A stretch of DNA of 6,515 nt from Rudaea sp. (GCA_025934455.1 JAICYA010000118.1:1-6515); one strand, 5' to 3'. Numbered from the stretch's first letter, positions 1 through 6,515 are shown. The notes: generated by a model from the sequence alone, not told the origin. Translations and numbers: made by a program.

Positions 1-2
1 TG

Positions 3-3000
3 CCGGTCGATCCTGATGTCGCCACCCAATTTTGAAAGCGAGTTCGAAAGCGAGGTGGCGCTGACCTCGATCTTGCCGACACCATACCCTTGCTGTGCGG
101 TCAGCGGGAAATTCAGCGTGGTCTTGGCCTGGTCGGCGAGCTTGACCTTGCGTTCGCCCTGCGCGATCGCGAGCAATTTGTCCGCGCTCACCTTCACCAC
201 GAACTCGCGTTCAGTGCCGGAGAAATTCTGCAGGTCGAGCGTGACCTGCGCCTTGTCGCCAGGTGCGAGCACGCGCGGCGTGGAAATCTCCGCGACCAGC
301 GGCGCGCGCACGATGGTTTCGGCATCGTTCGCGCCGTAGCTGTTTTCACCGAATACCAGCGCGGTGATGCGCACGGTGCCGTTGAAATCCGGCATCTTCA
401 GCGCGACCGTCGCGTTGCCCTGCGCGTCCAGTACGACCGGCCCACTGAACAAATCCACGGTCTGCACATGCGCGGTCGGACGCCGCGCCTGCGGCAGCGC
501 CGCCAGCGCCATGTCGCCGCCGTAGCGCAGTTTCGCCGCCGTACCGCCGTCGAAACTCTCGATCACGCGACCGTACAGGTCGTAGGCATCCACGCCCAGG
601 CGGCGCTGGCCGAAGAACCAGCCGGTCGGATCCGGCCGCGCGAAGCGCGTGATGTTGAGGATGCCGACATCGACCGCAGACACGGTCACGAAGGCTTTCT
701 TGCCGGCGAGCGCCGGCGCCTTCACTGTCACCGGCAGGTCGATCTCGGGTTTCATGGTTTTTGGCGCATCGATGGCGACATCGACCTTGCGCGCGCTGCG
801 ATCCATCGGCACGAAAGCCTCGCCGACCGCGCGCGCCGGCGTGATCTTGTCCGCCGCCGAGCCGCCACGGAACACGAGCGCGGTCAGATACACGTCGTGG
901 CGTTCCCAGTCCTTGGTGACCGGAATCTCGAACGTCGCACCGTCCTTGGCGTCGATATCGCGCGTGTACAGCAAATGGTCGGATTCGACCAGCAGCACGC
1001 CCGGTCCCGCATGCGGCGGCGTGACCGTCACTTTCAGCGTGTCGCCGGTACGGTAATTCGGTTTGTCGAACGCGAGCTTGATCTTGTCCGGGCGCGCTTC
1101 CTTGCCGCGGTTGTCGTCGTTCCAGCTCCAGCCGGCGAAGAACGGAAAGCGCATCGTCAGCCCGGTCGCGGGATCGGTCACGTCGAGGCGGTAATTGCCC
1201 CACTCCACCGGCACGTCGATCTTGGCGGTGCCGCCGGCGGAAATATCGATGGATTGGCTTTGCGTATCTTCATAATTGACGTTGTAGTCGAAGTGCCAGC
1301 CGCTGTCGTTGTCGTAGGTCCAGTGATAGGCGCGATTCTCGCGCACGAGTTTCACGCTGAGCTTGCTCGCCGCGAGCAAATCGCCCTTCGCATCGCTGCG
1401 GATCAGCTCGAAGCCGGCGCGCGCGTTCGCGTTGGAGCCGTCCTTGGGATCGAACAGCGGGCGCACGCCGATCAGCGCGTCGGCCGGCCACACCGTCCGC
1501 TTGAGCGTACGCGTGACGGTGCGCCCGCCAGTTTCGTAAACGCTGCCGGAAACGATGGCGGCAACGGGTGCGGTGGGTTTCTTGCCGTCGAGGATCGCGA
1601 CGTCGGTGCTCAGCTTGCCATGCTCGTCGAGCGTGTCATCGACCACGTCCTTTGCCTCTTTCGGCAGCTCGAGCGTCGGATCGCCGAAGAAATAGTCGGC
1701 GTGTGCCTCCACCGGATGCACGTCGGGCGCCAGCGTCAGGCGCGCTGTGAAACGGTTGCCGGCGGCGGGTGCGCCATAGAGGTAATCGGATTCGACTTCA
1801 AGTTTCAGCGGCGAGCCGGGCACGATCGTCGGCGTCGCGCTGGTCAGGTCGAGCTTGAGTCGCTCGGGCAGGAACTCCTCGATGCGGAACGCGATGCTCT
1901 GCGTCGCCTCCTTGCTCGTCGGGTCAAGACGAAACTCGACCTGCCACTTGCCGGTCGGCGCATCGACCGGAATCGTCCGCGACCAATCGAAGTAGCCCAG
2001 ATCCCTGGCATCGAGCTTGGCCTGCGCATATGGGCGACCATCGGGCTGCTTGAGCGTGGCGAACAACGGCTGCGGTTTGATCGGATTGCCGTCGTAGTCG
2101 CGCAGCAGCGCGGACAAGCGAATCGTTTCGCCGGGACGGTACAGATCACGACCCGACCATGCGAACACGTCGAACCATTCCTGCTTGCGCCCGGCGACCG
2201 CGAAATCGGACACATCCAATGCGGGCTGATTGAACGGCAGGACGGACACGTCCTTGCCGCTTTTCGCGGTCAACACCTGATCGGCCTTGAGCGCATAGGC
2301 GAGCAACGCGTTGCCGTCCGCACCGGTCTTGCCGGCGACGACGGTATTACCCTTGGCGTCGACAACTGTCAGGTCGACGTCGCCAAGCGCGGCGCCCGTT
2401 TTGAGCGAGGCCGTGTGCACGAACAGCGTGTCCTTGTAGGCGCGCGTGTGCAGGCCGATGTCGCTGACGAAAAAGAAGCTCGTGTCGTACTGGTCGCGCA
2501 AGGATCCGGCGCGGCGCATCGTGGCGAAATACAGCCCCGGCTTGGACAACTCCGCGATGTTCTGGATCGGCAGGTAGGACAGCGCGCGTTCGTTCTGCTT
2601 GCCGTCGAGGGTGAAGCGGTTCGCGTAAACCGAATCCGCGATCTGGGTCAGCGGCTTGCCCTTGCGGCCATACCAGCCGTATTGCGGATCCAGGTCCCAA
2701 CCCGAGCGCTTGCCATTGCGCTGGTAGGCGGCAAAAAAGTTCGACAGCTCGCCGTCGTGCACGCGGAAGAATTGGACGTCGACATCCTTGACGTTGACCG
2801 ATACCACCGGCAATCCGCGCGAGTCGCGCGCGGGCAACACGCTGCCCTGCGAGGCGAAACCGGCCGCCGGTTCCATCGGCCCGGTGTAGACGTCACGGTC
2901 GACCGATTTGCCGAGCGTCTTGCCGTCGGCGGCGGCGACGGTGTCCTTTATGCGCACCGTGTAAGTCGCGTCAGCCTTGATATAGGGAAAGCGCAGCGTC

Positions 3001-3326
3001 TTGCCGTCTTCGTCCAGCGCCCAGCTGCCGCTGACCACGCCGCCTTTCGCGTCCTTGACCTCGATCAGCGTGTCGAAGACCTGCGCACCGGCGAGGCGGT
3101 GCGAGAATTCCAGCGCTATCGCGAGTTGTCCCTGGAATTGTTCCGGATGCGCCGAGGCGAGCACGAACGCCTGCGGCACCTGTTCCTTGACTGCCTGCGC
3201 GGCGACAGGCGCCTTGCCCTGCACCGCCGGCAGCTTGTTTTCCGGTTTCCCGCACCCGGCGAGCAGGATGGCAAGCGCAACAGCAACTGGCGCGGCGCGA
3301 CGCAACGCGAAGGTCGAACGCATCAT
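3..3326 (-). CDS. yfhM: Alpha-2-macroglobulin family lipoprotein (YfhM-like), C-terminus cut by the window edge
   Basis: Bacterial alpha-2-macroglobulins are large envelope proteins thought to trap attacking proteases. This frame stays open from the ATG at 3326 to the left edge, giving 1108 residues. E. coli YfhM has about 1650, so roughly the last third is missing. The N-terminus has an Arg-containing n-region, a hydrophobic stretch and the lipobox LAGC with the lipidated Cys at residue 25. Gly follows the Cys, not the Asp that favours inner-membrane retention. Segments recalled from E. coli YfhM recur in order: DLYRPGE (394-400, MG2-like), YLYGAPA (about 515), VWPADAL (about 613), VEWGNYRL (about 707), the start of a bait-region-type domain at FDKPNYRTGD (753-762), FFGQRRLG (904-911), and an A2M domain around MPDFNG (978-983). 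The CxEQ thioester would lie further on, so its presence cannot be judged. A second ATG at 3323 is equally possible. It lies 92 bases downstream of ffh and probably has its own promoter. Confidence 0.93.
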   Translation of the reverse strand, partial: MMRSTFALRRAAPVAVALAILLAGCGKPENKLPAVQGKAPVAAQAVKEQVPQAFVLASAHPEQFQGQLAIALEFSHRLAGAQVFDTLIEVKDAKGGVVSGSWALDEDGKTLRFPYIKADATYTVRIKDTVAAADGKTLGKSVDRDVYTGPMEPAAGFASQGSVLPARDSRGLPVVSVNVKDVDVQFFRVHDGELSNFFAAYQRNGKRSGWDLDPQYGWYGRKGKPLTQIADSVYANRFTLDGKQNERALSYLPIQNIAELSKPGLYFATMRRAGSLRDQYDTSFFFVSDIGLHTRAYKDTLFVHTASLKTGAALGDVDLTVVDAKGNTVVAGKTGADGNALLAYALKADQVLTAKSGKDVSVLPFNQPALDVSDFAVAGRKQEWFDVFAWSGRDLYRPGETIRLSALLRDYDGNPIKPQPLFATLKQPDGRPYAQAKLDARDLGYFDWSRTIPVDAPTGKWQVEFRLDPTSKEATQSIAFRIEEFLPERLKLDLTSATPTIVPGSPLKLEVESDYLYGAPAAGNRFTARLTLAPDVHPVEAHADYFFGDPTLELPKEAKDVVDDTLDEHGKLSTDVAILDGKKPTAPVAAIVSGSVYETGGRTVTRTLKRTVWPADALIGVRPLFDPKDGSNANARAGFELIRSDAKGDLLAASKLSVKLVRENRAYHWTYDNDSGWHFDYNVNYEDTQSQSIDISAGGTAKIDVPVEWGNYRLDVTDPATGLTMRFPFFAGWSWNDDNRGKEARPDKIKLAFDKPNYRTGDTLKVTVTPPHAGPGVLLVESDHLLYTRDIDAKDGATFEIPVTKDWERHDVYLTALVFRGGSAADKITPARAVGEAFVPMDRSARKVDVAIDAPKTMKPEIDLPVTVKAPALAGKKAFVTVSAVDVGILNITRFARPDPTGWFFGQRRLGVDAYDLYGRVIESFDGGTAAKLRYGGDMALAALPQARRPTAHVQTVDLFSGPVVLDAQGNATVALKMPDFNGTVRITALVFGENSYGANDAETIVRAPLVAEISTPRVLAPGDKAQVTLDLQNFSGTEREFVVKVSADKLLAIAQGERKVKLADQAKTTLNFPLTAQQGYGVGKIEVSATSLSNSLSKLGGDIRIDR

Positions 3327-3332
3327 TGGTGA

Positions 3333-3337
3333 TCCCC
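3333..3337 (-). promoter_or_regulatory. Ribosome binding site of the macroglobulin gene
   Basis: On the minus strand GGGGA lies six bases before the ATG at 3326, or nine before the alternative ATG at 3323. It is a moderate Shine-Dalgarno match. It supports a start at this double ATG, which is also where the signal peptide begins, but does not decide between the two codons. Confidence 0.5.
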
Positions 3338-3355
3338 AGGGTCGGATGTGGGGAA

Positions 3356-3361
3356 AGTATA
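3356..3361 (-). promoter_or_regulatory. Candidate -10 box of the macroglobulin gene
   Basis: TATACT on the minus strand differs from the consensus TATAAT at one position. It ends 29 bases before the ATG at 3326, which implies a 5' leader of roughly 20-25 bases. I find no convincing -35 hexamer at 16-18 bases upstream; the sequence there reads around CGGTTC. The box lies after the putative ffh terminator, so the gene could be transcribed on its own. This is inference from sequence only. Confidence 0.4.
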
Positions 3362-3390
3362 TCCGGCGATTTGTGGCGGAACCGTGATCG

Positions 3391-3415
3391 AAAATGCGCC
3401 GGCGCGAGCGCGCCG
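3391..3415 (-). terminator. Possible intrinsic terminator of ffh
   Basis: Four bases after the ffh stop codon the minus strand carries a six-pair G/C stem, CGGCGC and GCGCCG, around a four-base loop GCTC (3400-3415). Five bases later comes a short run of four T (3394-3391). The stem is strong. The T-run is short and offset, so this could be a weak or Rho-assisted terminator. Its position between ffh and the macroglobulin gene fits separate transcription units. Confidence 0.45.
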
Positions 3416-3418
3416 CTG

Positions 3419-4807
3419 TCAATGCCGGGGCAGGTTCCCCGGCGGCATGCCACCACCGGCCATCCCCTTCATCGCCCCGCCGAATTGCCGCATCAGGCCC
3501 TTGATGCCGCCATTGGCCATCTTCGACATCATTTTTTCCATCTGCATGTATTGCTTGAGCAGACGGTTGACGTCGGCCGGCTGGCTGCCGGAACCGCGCG
3601 CGACGCGCGCCTTGCGCGAACCGTTGAGCAGGTCGGGATGACGGCGTTCCTTCTTGGTCATCGAATTGATGATCGCCACCATGCGGTGGATCTCCTTGTC
3701 GTTGACCTTGGACTTCACCGCATCGGGCAAGGCGCCGACGCCGGGCAGCTTGTCCATGAGCGAGGCAAGGCCACCCATGTTGAGCATCTGGCTGAGCTGA
3801 TCGCGCATGTCGTTCATGTCGAAGCGCTTGCCCTTCATCACCTTTTCGGCGAGCTTCTGGGCTTTTTCCTTGTCGACGTTCTGCTCGACCTGCTCGACCA
3901 GCGACAGCACATCACCCATGCCGAGGATGCGTTGCGCGATGCGGTCGGGATAGAACGCATCCAGCCCGTCGGGTTTTTCCGATACGCCAATGAACTTGAT
4001 CGGCCGTCCGGTGACGTAGCGCACCGACAGCGCCGCGCCGCCGCGCGCATCGCCGTCGGTCTTGGTCAGCACGACGCCGGTCAGCGGCAGCGCTTCGGCG
4101 AAGGCTTTGGCCGTGTTCGCCGCATCCTGGCCGGTCATCGCATCGACCACGAACAAGGTTTCGATGGGATTGAGCGCCGCGTGCAGCGCCTTGATCTCGT
4201 CCATCATCTGCGCATCGATGGCCAGACGACCGGCCGTGTCGACCAGCAGCACATCGGCGAAATTCTTCTTCGCCGCATCGACGGCGGATTTGGCGATGGC
4301 AACCGGACTCTGATCGCCCGTACTCGGATGGAACAGCACGTCAACCTGCTCGGCGAGCAAGCGCAACTGCTCGATCGCGGCCGGACGATACACGTCGCAG
4401 CTCACGACCATCACCTTTTTCTTCTTGCGATCCTTGAGGAACTTCGCGAGCTTGGCGACCGTGGTGGTTTTGCCCGCACCCTGCAAGCCGGCCATCAGCA
4501 CGATGGCCGGCGGCGCGGCGGCAAGATTCAGGTCGGCATTCGTCGTGCCCATCACCGCGGTCAATTCGTCACGCACCACCTTGACCAGGGCCTGACCCGG
4601 CGTGAGCGACTTCAAGACTTCCTGTCCGACCGCGCGCACCTGCACGCGCTGGATCAGCGCCTGCACGACCGGCAGCGCGACGTCGGCTTCGAGCAGGGCG
4701 ATGCGCACCTCGCGCAGGGATTCGCGGATGTTGGCCTCGGTCAGGCGCGCGCGCCCACGCAGGCGCTCGATGGTGGAGGAAAGGCGCTGGCTCAGGGATT
4801 CGAACAT
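3419..4807 (-). CDS. ffh: Signal recognition particle protein Ffh (SRP54 family GTPase)
   Basis: Ffh binds 4.5S RNA and the signal sequences of nascent inner-membrane proteins. It docks ribosomes at the membrane through its paired GTPase FtsY. The 462-residue product is near the usual length (E. coli 453). The N domain (about 1-90) contains LLEADVALPVV. The G domain has the P-loop GLQGAGKTTT (107-116), SCDVYRPAA (136-144), DTAGR (190-194), TKTD (248-251) and GGAAL (256-260). The methionine-rich M domain includes the RNA-binding stretch RVARGSGSQPADVNRLLKQ (401-419) and ends in a Gly/Met/Pro-rich tail. No key residue is missing. I chose the ATG at 4807 because the family starts with MFxxL. An in-frame GTG at 4822 would add five residues (MPYRL). 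The gene is divergent from ypjD, as in E. coli, and ends before a hairpin. Confidence 0.98.
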   Translation of the reverse strand: MFESLSQRLSSTIERLRGRARLTEANIRESLREVRIALLEADVALPVVQALIQRVQVRAVGQEVLKSLTPGQALVKVVRDELTAVMGTTNADLNLAAAPPAIVLMAGLQGAGKTTTVAKLAKFLKDRKKKKVMVVSCDVYRPAAIEQLRLLAEQVDVLFHPSTGDQSPVAIAKSAVDAAKKNFADVLLVDTAGRLAIDAQMMDEIKALHAALNPIETLFVVDAMTGQDAANTAKAFAEALPLTGVVLTKTDGDARGGAALSVRYVTGRPIKFIGVSEKPDGLDAFYPDRIAQRILGMGDVLSLVEQVEQNVDKEKAQKLAEKVMKGKRFDMNDMRDQLSQMLNMGGLASLMDKLPGVGALPDAVKSKVNDKEIHRMVAIINSMTKKERRHPDLLNGSRKARVARGSGSQPADVNRLLKQYMQMEKMMSKMANGGIKGLMRQFGGAMKGMAGGGMPPGNLPRH

Positions 4808-4839
4808 GAGGCGATACGGCACAATCTCAGGGGGCGCGC

Positions 4840-4848
4840 AGTATACCA
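4840..4848 (-). promoter_or_regulatory. Extended -10 promoter element of ffh
   Basis: The minus strand reads TGGTATACT: a TATACT -10 box preceded by the TGn extension. Its 3' end is 32 bases before the ATG at 4807, so transcription should start near 4833 with a leader of about 26 bases. No good -35 is visible 16-18 bases upstream, which the extended -10 could offset. This leader contains the alternative GTG at 4822, so both start codons remain transcribed. Confidence 0.55.
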
Positions 4849-4895
4849 GCGCCGCATCGTTCCTTCGCCGCGCCGGCTATGCGACACTGGCATCC

Positions 4896-5672
4896 ATGCC
4901 GATCCACTTGCTCGCCACGATCTCGGCTGCGCTGTACCTTTGCGCGGCATGGCTGTTCGCGCGCCCGCCGCGCACATGGACGTTGTTCGTCGCCGCCGCG
5001 GCCGTGCTCACGCACGCCGCGATTCTGGTCGGGCAGCACGGCGGCGGCGTGGACCTGCACTTCTTCGCCGCGCTGTCGCTGGTCGCCGGCTGCGTCGCCG
5101 CACTGTGCCTGCTGGTGAACATGGCCCGACCGGTGGCGACGCTCGGCGTGGTCGTTTTCCCCCTCGCCGCGATCCTGTTGCTCATCGACGTGTTTCTCGC
5201 CCCGCACACCGAACCGTTGCCGATCGACTGGCAGATCAAGCTGCACGTCATTTTTTCCCTGCTCGGGTTTTCCGTGCTCAGCGTCGCCGCCGTGCTGGCG
5301 ATCCTGCTCGCCCTGCAGGAGCACGCCCTGCGCGCGCGCCGCTTCGACGGCATCGCCGCCGCCCTGCCGCCGCTGACCCTGACCGAAGCCCTGATGTTCC
5401 AGACGATCGGCGCCGGCTTCGTGCTGCTCACCGTGGCCATCCTCATCGGCTTCCTGTTCGTCGACAACGTCTTCGCCCAGCATTTGATCCACAAAACCGT
5501 GCTCAGCATCTGCGCGTGGATCGTGTTCGGCACCCTGCTGCTCGGGCGCTGGCGCTACGGCTGGCGCGGCCGACGCGCGGTGCGCATGACCTTGTCCGGC
5601 ATGATCCTGTTGCTGCTCGCCTTCTTCGGCAGCCGCTTCGTGCTCGAACTCGTCCTCAAGCGCGTGCCTTGA
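4896..5672 (+). CDS. ypjD: Inner-membrane protein of the CcsA/HemX-like cytochrome c assembly family (YpjD)
   Basis: The 258-residue product is almost entirely hydrophobic, with about eight predicted membrane segments: roughly 4-22, 28-45, 56-74, 80-101, 115-140, 167-188, 199-217 and 231-254. It resembles E. coli YpjD (about 263 residues), sharing the LHVIFSLLGFS region around His117, MFQTIGAGFVLLT (167-179), HKTVLSICAW (199-208), GWRGRR (222-227) and FFGSR (243-247). The family belongs to the cytochrome c assembly (CcmC/CcsA/HemX) superfamily. I do not see the tryptophan-rich WWD haem-handling motif, so a role in haem delivery is not established; YpjD itself has no firm function. The gene is divergent from ffh, a conserved arrangement. 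The ATG at 4896 was chosen because an upstream in-frame ATG at 4806 would overlap the ffh start and add a non-hydrophobic leader. No Shine-Dalgarno sequence precedes it. Confidence 0.9.
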   Translation: MPIHLLATISAALYLCAAWLFARPPRTWTLFVAAAAVLTHAAILVGQHGGGVDLHFFAALSLVAGCVAALCLLVNMARPVATLGVVVFPLAAILLLIDVFLAPHTEPLPIDWQIKLHVIFSLLGFSVLSVAAVLAILLALQEHALRARRFDGIAAALPPLTLTEALMFQTIGAGFVLLTVAILIGFLFVDNVFAQHLIHKTVLSICAWIVFGTLLLGRWRYGWRGRRAVRMTLSGMILLLLAFFGSRFVLELVLKRVP

Positions 5673-5691
5673 TTGCCGCCGCGCCGCTGTG

Positions 5692-5697
5692 CAGAAT
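5692..5697 (+). promoter_or_regulatory. Candidate -10 box directly upstream of the PilZ gene
   Basis: CAGAAT matches TATAAT at four of six positions and is preceded by TGTG. It ends only six bases before the ATG at 5704, so transcription from it would begin at or just before the start codon and make a leaderless mRNA. The same 31-base gap has no clear Shine-Dalgarno sequence, which fits. The evidence is sequence pattern only; read-through from ypjD is equally possible. Confidence 0.3.
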
Positions 5698-5703
5698 CGG
5701 CAC

Positions 5704-6072
5704 ATGAGCAAGCCTGCCAACGCCGCCGAACGCCGCCGCTTCCAGCGCTTTCACTTCGAAGGCACGGTGAAGCTGTATTCGGACAAGGCGATGTGGGAGA
5801 GCAAGCTCGACGACATTTCGCTCAAGGGCGTGCTGATCGAACATCCGCCCGGCTGGAACGGCAAGATCGGCTCCAGTTACCGCATGGACCTGCGCATCAA
5901 CAACTCGGTGATCATCAGCATGGGCGTCGTCGCCGCGCACATCATGCCGCACCGCATCGGCTTCCAGTGGCAGAAGATCGACCTCGACAGCTTCGCCGAG
6001 CTGAAGCGGCTGGTGGAGTTGAATCTCGGCGATCCGGAAATCCTGAATCGCGAGCTTTCGGCTTTGGGTTGA
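5704..6072 (+). CDS. Single-domain PilZ protein, predicted cyclic di-GMP receptor
   Basis: PilZ domains bind the second messenger c-di-GMP and pass the signal to motility, type IV pili, exopolysaccharide synthesis or virulence regulation. The 122-residue product is a lone PilZ domain. It has the N-terminal RxxxR motif (Arg11 to Arg15, in RRFQR) and the downstream DxSxxG motif (Asp37, Ser39, Gly42, in DISLKG). It continues with alternating beta-type segments to IGFQW (85-89) and a C-terminal helix SFAELKRLVELN (96-107). Both ligand-binding motifs are intact, so binding is likely. There is no signal peptide or membrane segment, so it should be cytoplasmic. The ATG at 5704 is preferred over a GTG at 5689 because the domain begins soon after it. 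It follows ypjD by 31 bases on the same strand and may share its transcript. Its downstream partner cannot be read from the sequence. Confidence 0.93.
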   Translation: MSKPANAAERRRFQRFHFEGTVKLYSDKAMWESKLDDISLKGVLIEHPPGWNGKIGSSYRMDLRINNSVIISMGVVAAHIMPHRIGFQWQKIDLDSFAELKRLVELNLGDPEILNRELSALG

Positions 6073-6101
6073 GCGCGAGGCCTTGGCTCGACATCGCGCT
6101 C
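6071..6101. terminator. Inverted repeat between convergent genes, possible bidirectional terminator
   Basis: GAGCGCGA (6071-6078) and TCGCGCTC (6094-6101) form a perfect eight-pair stem with a 15-base loop. The left arm overlaps the stop codon of the PilZ gene, and the right arm ends eight bases before the stop of the opposing gene. Neither side is followed by a T-run, so an intrinsic terminator is uncertain. A competing smaller hairpin, CGAG with CTCG (6076-6090), lies inside. The position between two converging genes is the main argument for a termination role. Confidence 0.35.
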
Positions 6102-6109
6102 GGCGGTTG

Positions 6110-6515
6110 TCAGTGCGACCCGGCGGTGGCGGGTGATGCACCGGCGCTGCCTTCGTAGAAACTCCTGGCATGCGCGGCTTCTTCGGCTTTCGGCGTGTAT
6201 TCAGTCCACGGATCGCCGGCTTTTTCCTTGTAGCGGATTACACCATCCTTCACGTCGATCTCGTAATAGGCGAACGCCTGGCGCAGATTGAAAAAGGCTG
6301 CGGGCGCGAACAGGATGATATCGGCCGCGAGATGGCCGCCCTTGAATTTCAGCGGCAGTATGCCGTAAAACGCATTGTCCCCGTTCGTCGCCTTGAACTC
6401 GTAATTGCCGAAGCTCGTGCCTTTCATGCTCTGCGTCACCGGCAAATCGACCGTTTTGCCTTTGACCAGCAATCGGGTTCCTGGATCGTGCGCCGTGATC
6501 GTGGACATCGTCGAA
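6110..6515 (-). CDS. Unrecognised protein, probably N-terminally truncated by the window; possible small lipoprotein
   Basis: The frame ends with a TGA at 6112-6110 and stays open to the right edge. An ATG at 6508 would give 132 residues. Only seven bases lie before it in the window and they show no Shine-Dalgarno sequence, so that Met may be internal. I do not recognise the family. It begins with a polar stretch, then GTRLLVKGKTVDLPV (residues 10-24 from that Met), which reads like the beta-strands of PEGA-type surface-protein domains. A moderately hydrophobic segment, ADIILFAPAAFFNL, spans about 61-74. A hydrophilic end containing DPWTEYTPK and a small-residue tail, GSAGASPATAG, follow. This layout recalls small envelope lipoproteins with a lipobox further upstream, but that part is outside the window, so the idea is inference. 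It converges on the PilZ gene with a 37-base gap. Normal codon usage and clean termination support a real gene. Confidence 0.72.
   Translation of the reverse strand, partial: STMSTITAHDPGTRLLVKGKTVDLPVTQSMKGTSFGNYEFKATNGDNAFYGILPLKFKGGHLAADIILFAPAAFFNLRQAFAYYEIDVKDGVIRYKEKAGDPWTEYTPKAEEAAHARSFYEGSAGASPATAGSH

Noticed and set aside
3..3326. Possible frameshift or pseudogene in the macroglobulin
   Set aside because: The reading phase was checked at several places (near 5, 620, 1079, 1202, 1790, 2159 and 3326) and is the same at each, with no internal stop seen.
90..3332. A 1080-codon open frame on the plus strand
   Set aside because: It lies antisense to the macroglobulin gene. Its product is Arg/His/Val-rich with no motifs, as expected for a shadow frame in high-GC DNA, while the minus-strand frame matches a known family throughout.
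4808..4895. Small RNA (4.5S RNA) gene beside ffh
   Set aside because: The spacer is only 88 bases and lacks the GGAA-tetraloop SRP RNA hairpin; it is explained as divergent promoter sequence.
3326..5707. A 793-codon open frame on the plus strand
   Set aside because: It runs antisense across ffh and then in another frame across ypjD. The product is low-complexity His/Asp/Arg-rich and crosses two real genes.
4827..5720. A 297-codon minus-strand frame rich in Gln, Glu, His and Arg
   Set aside because: It is the antisense shadow of ypjD; the plus-strand frame encodes a recognisable multi-pass membrane protein.
5673..6158. A 161-codon plus-strand frame overlapping the PilZ gene
   Set aside because: It is an alternative frame with Arg/Ala-rich composition and no domain. 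The other frame has both PilZ motifs.

Overview
The window is high-GC DNA, clearly bacterial and most like a gammaproteobacterial chromosome. A Xanthomonadales-type organism (Lysobacter/Rhodanobacter/Xanthomonas relatives) is the best guess. The grounds are the divergent ffh/ypjD pair, as in E. coli, the strong G/C third-position bias, the PilZ gene and the E. coli YfhM-like macroglobulin. The taxonomic assignment is inference.

Layout from left to right: (1) Positions 3-3326, minus strand, hold the N-terminal two thirds of a large lipoprotein of the bacterial alpha-2-macroglobulin family (YfhM type). Its C-terminal part, including any thioester, lies beyond the left edge. (2) Positions 3419-4807, minus strand, are ffh, the signal recognition particle GTPase. 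A hairpin with a short T-run and a TATACT box separate it from the macroglobulin gene. (3) An 88-base divergent spacer carries a good extended -10 for ffh. (4) Positions 4896-5672, plus strand, encode a multi-pass membrane protein of the CcsA/HemX-like YpjD family. (5) Positions 5704-6072, plus strand, encode a single-domain PilZ protein with intact c-di-GMP-binding motifs. (6) A short convergent spacer with an 8-bp inverted repeat leads to (7) positions 6110-6515, minus strand. This is a protein I do not recognise, probably missing its N-terminus and possibly a small lipoprotein.

Functionally these are core envelope and protein-targeting genes rather than one dedicated pathway. Ffh delivers inner-membrane proteins to the translocon. 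YpjD is an integral membrane protein of unclear role. The macroglobulin is an envelope-anchored protease trap. The PilZ protein is a second-messenger receptor. I see no mobile element, CRISPR array, rRNA or tRNA. No stretch over 300 bases lacks a gene. I found no convincing evidence of a new multi-gene system. The most useful loose ends are the unrecognised right-edge protein, the leaderless-looking plus-strand starts and the PilZ gene beside ypjD.
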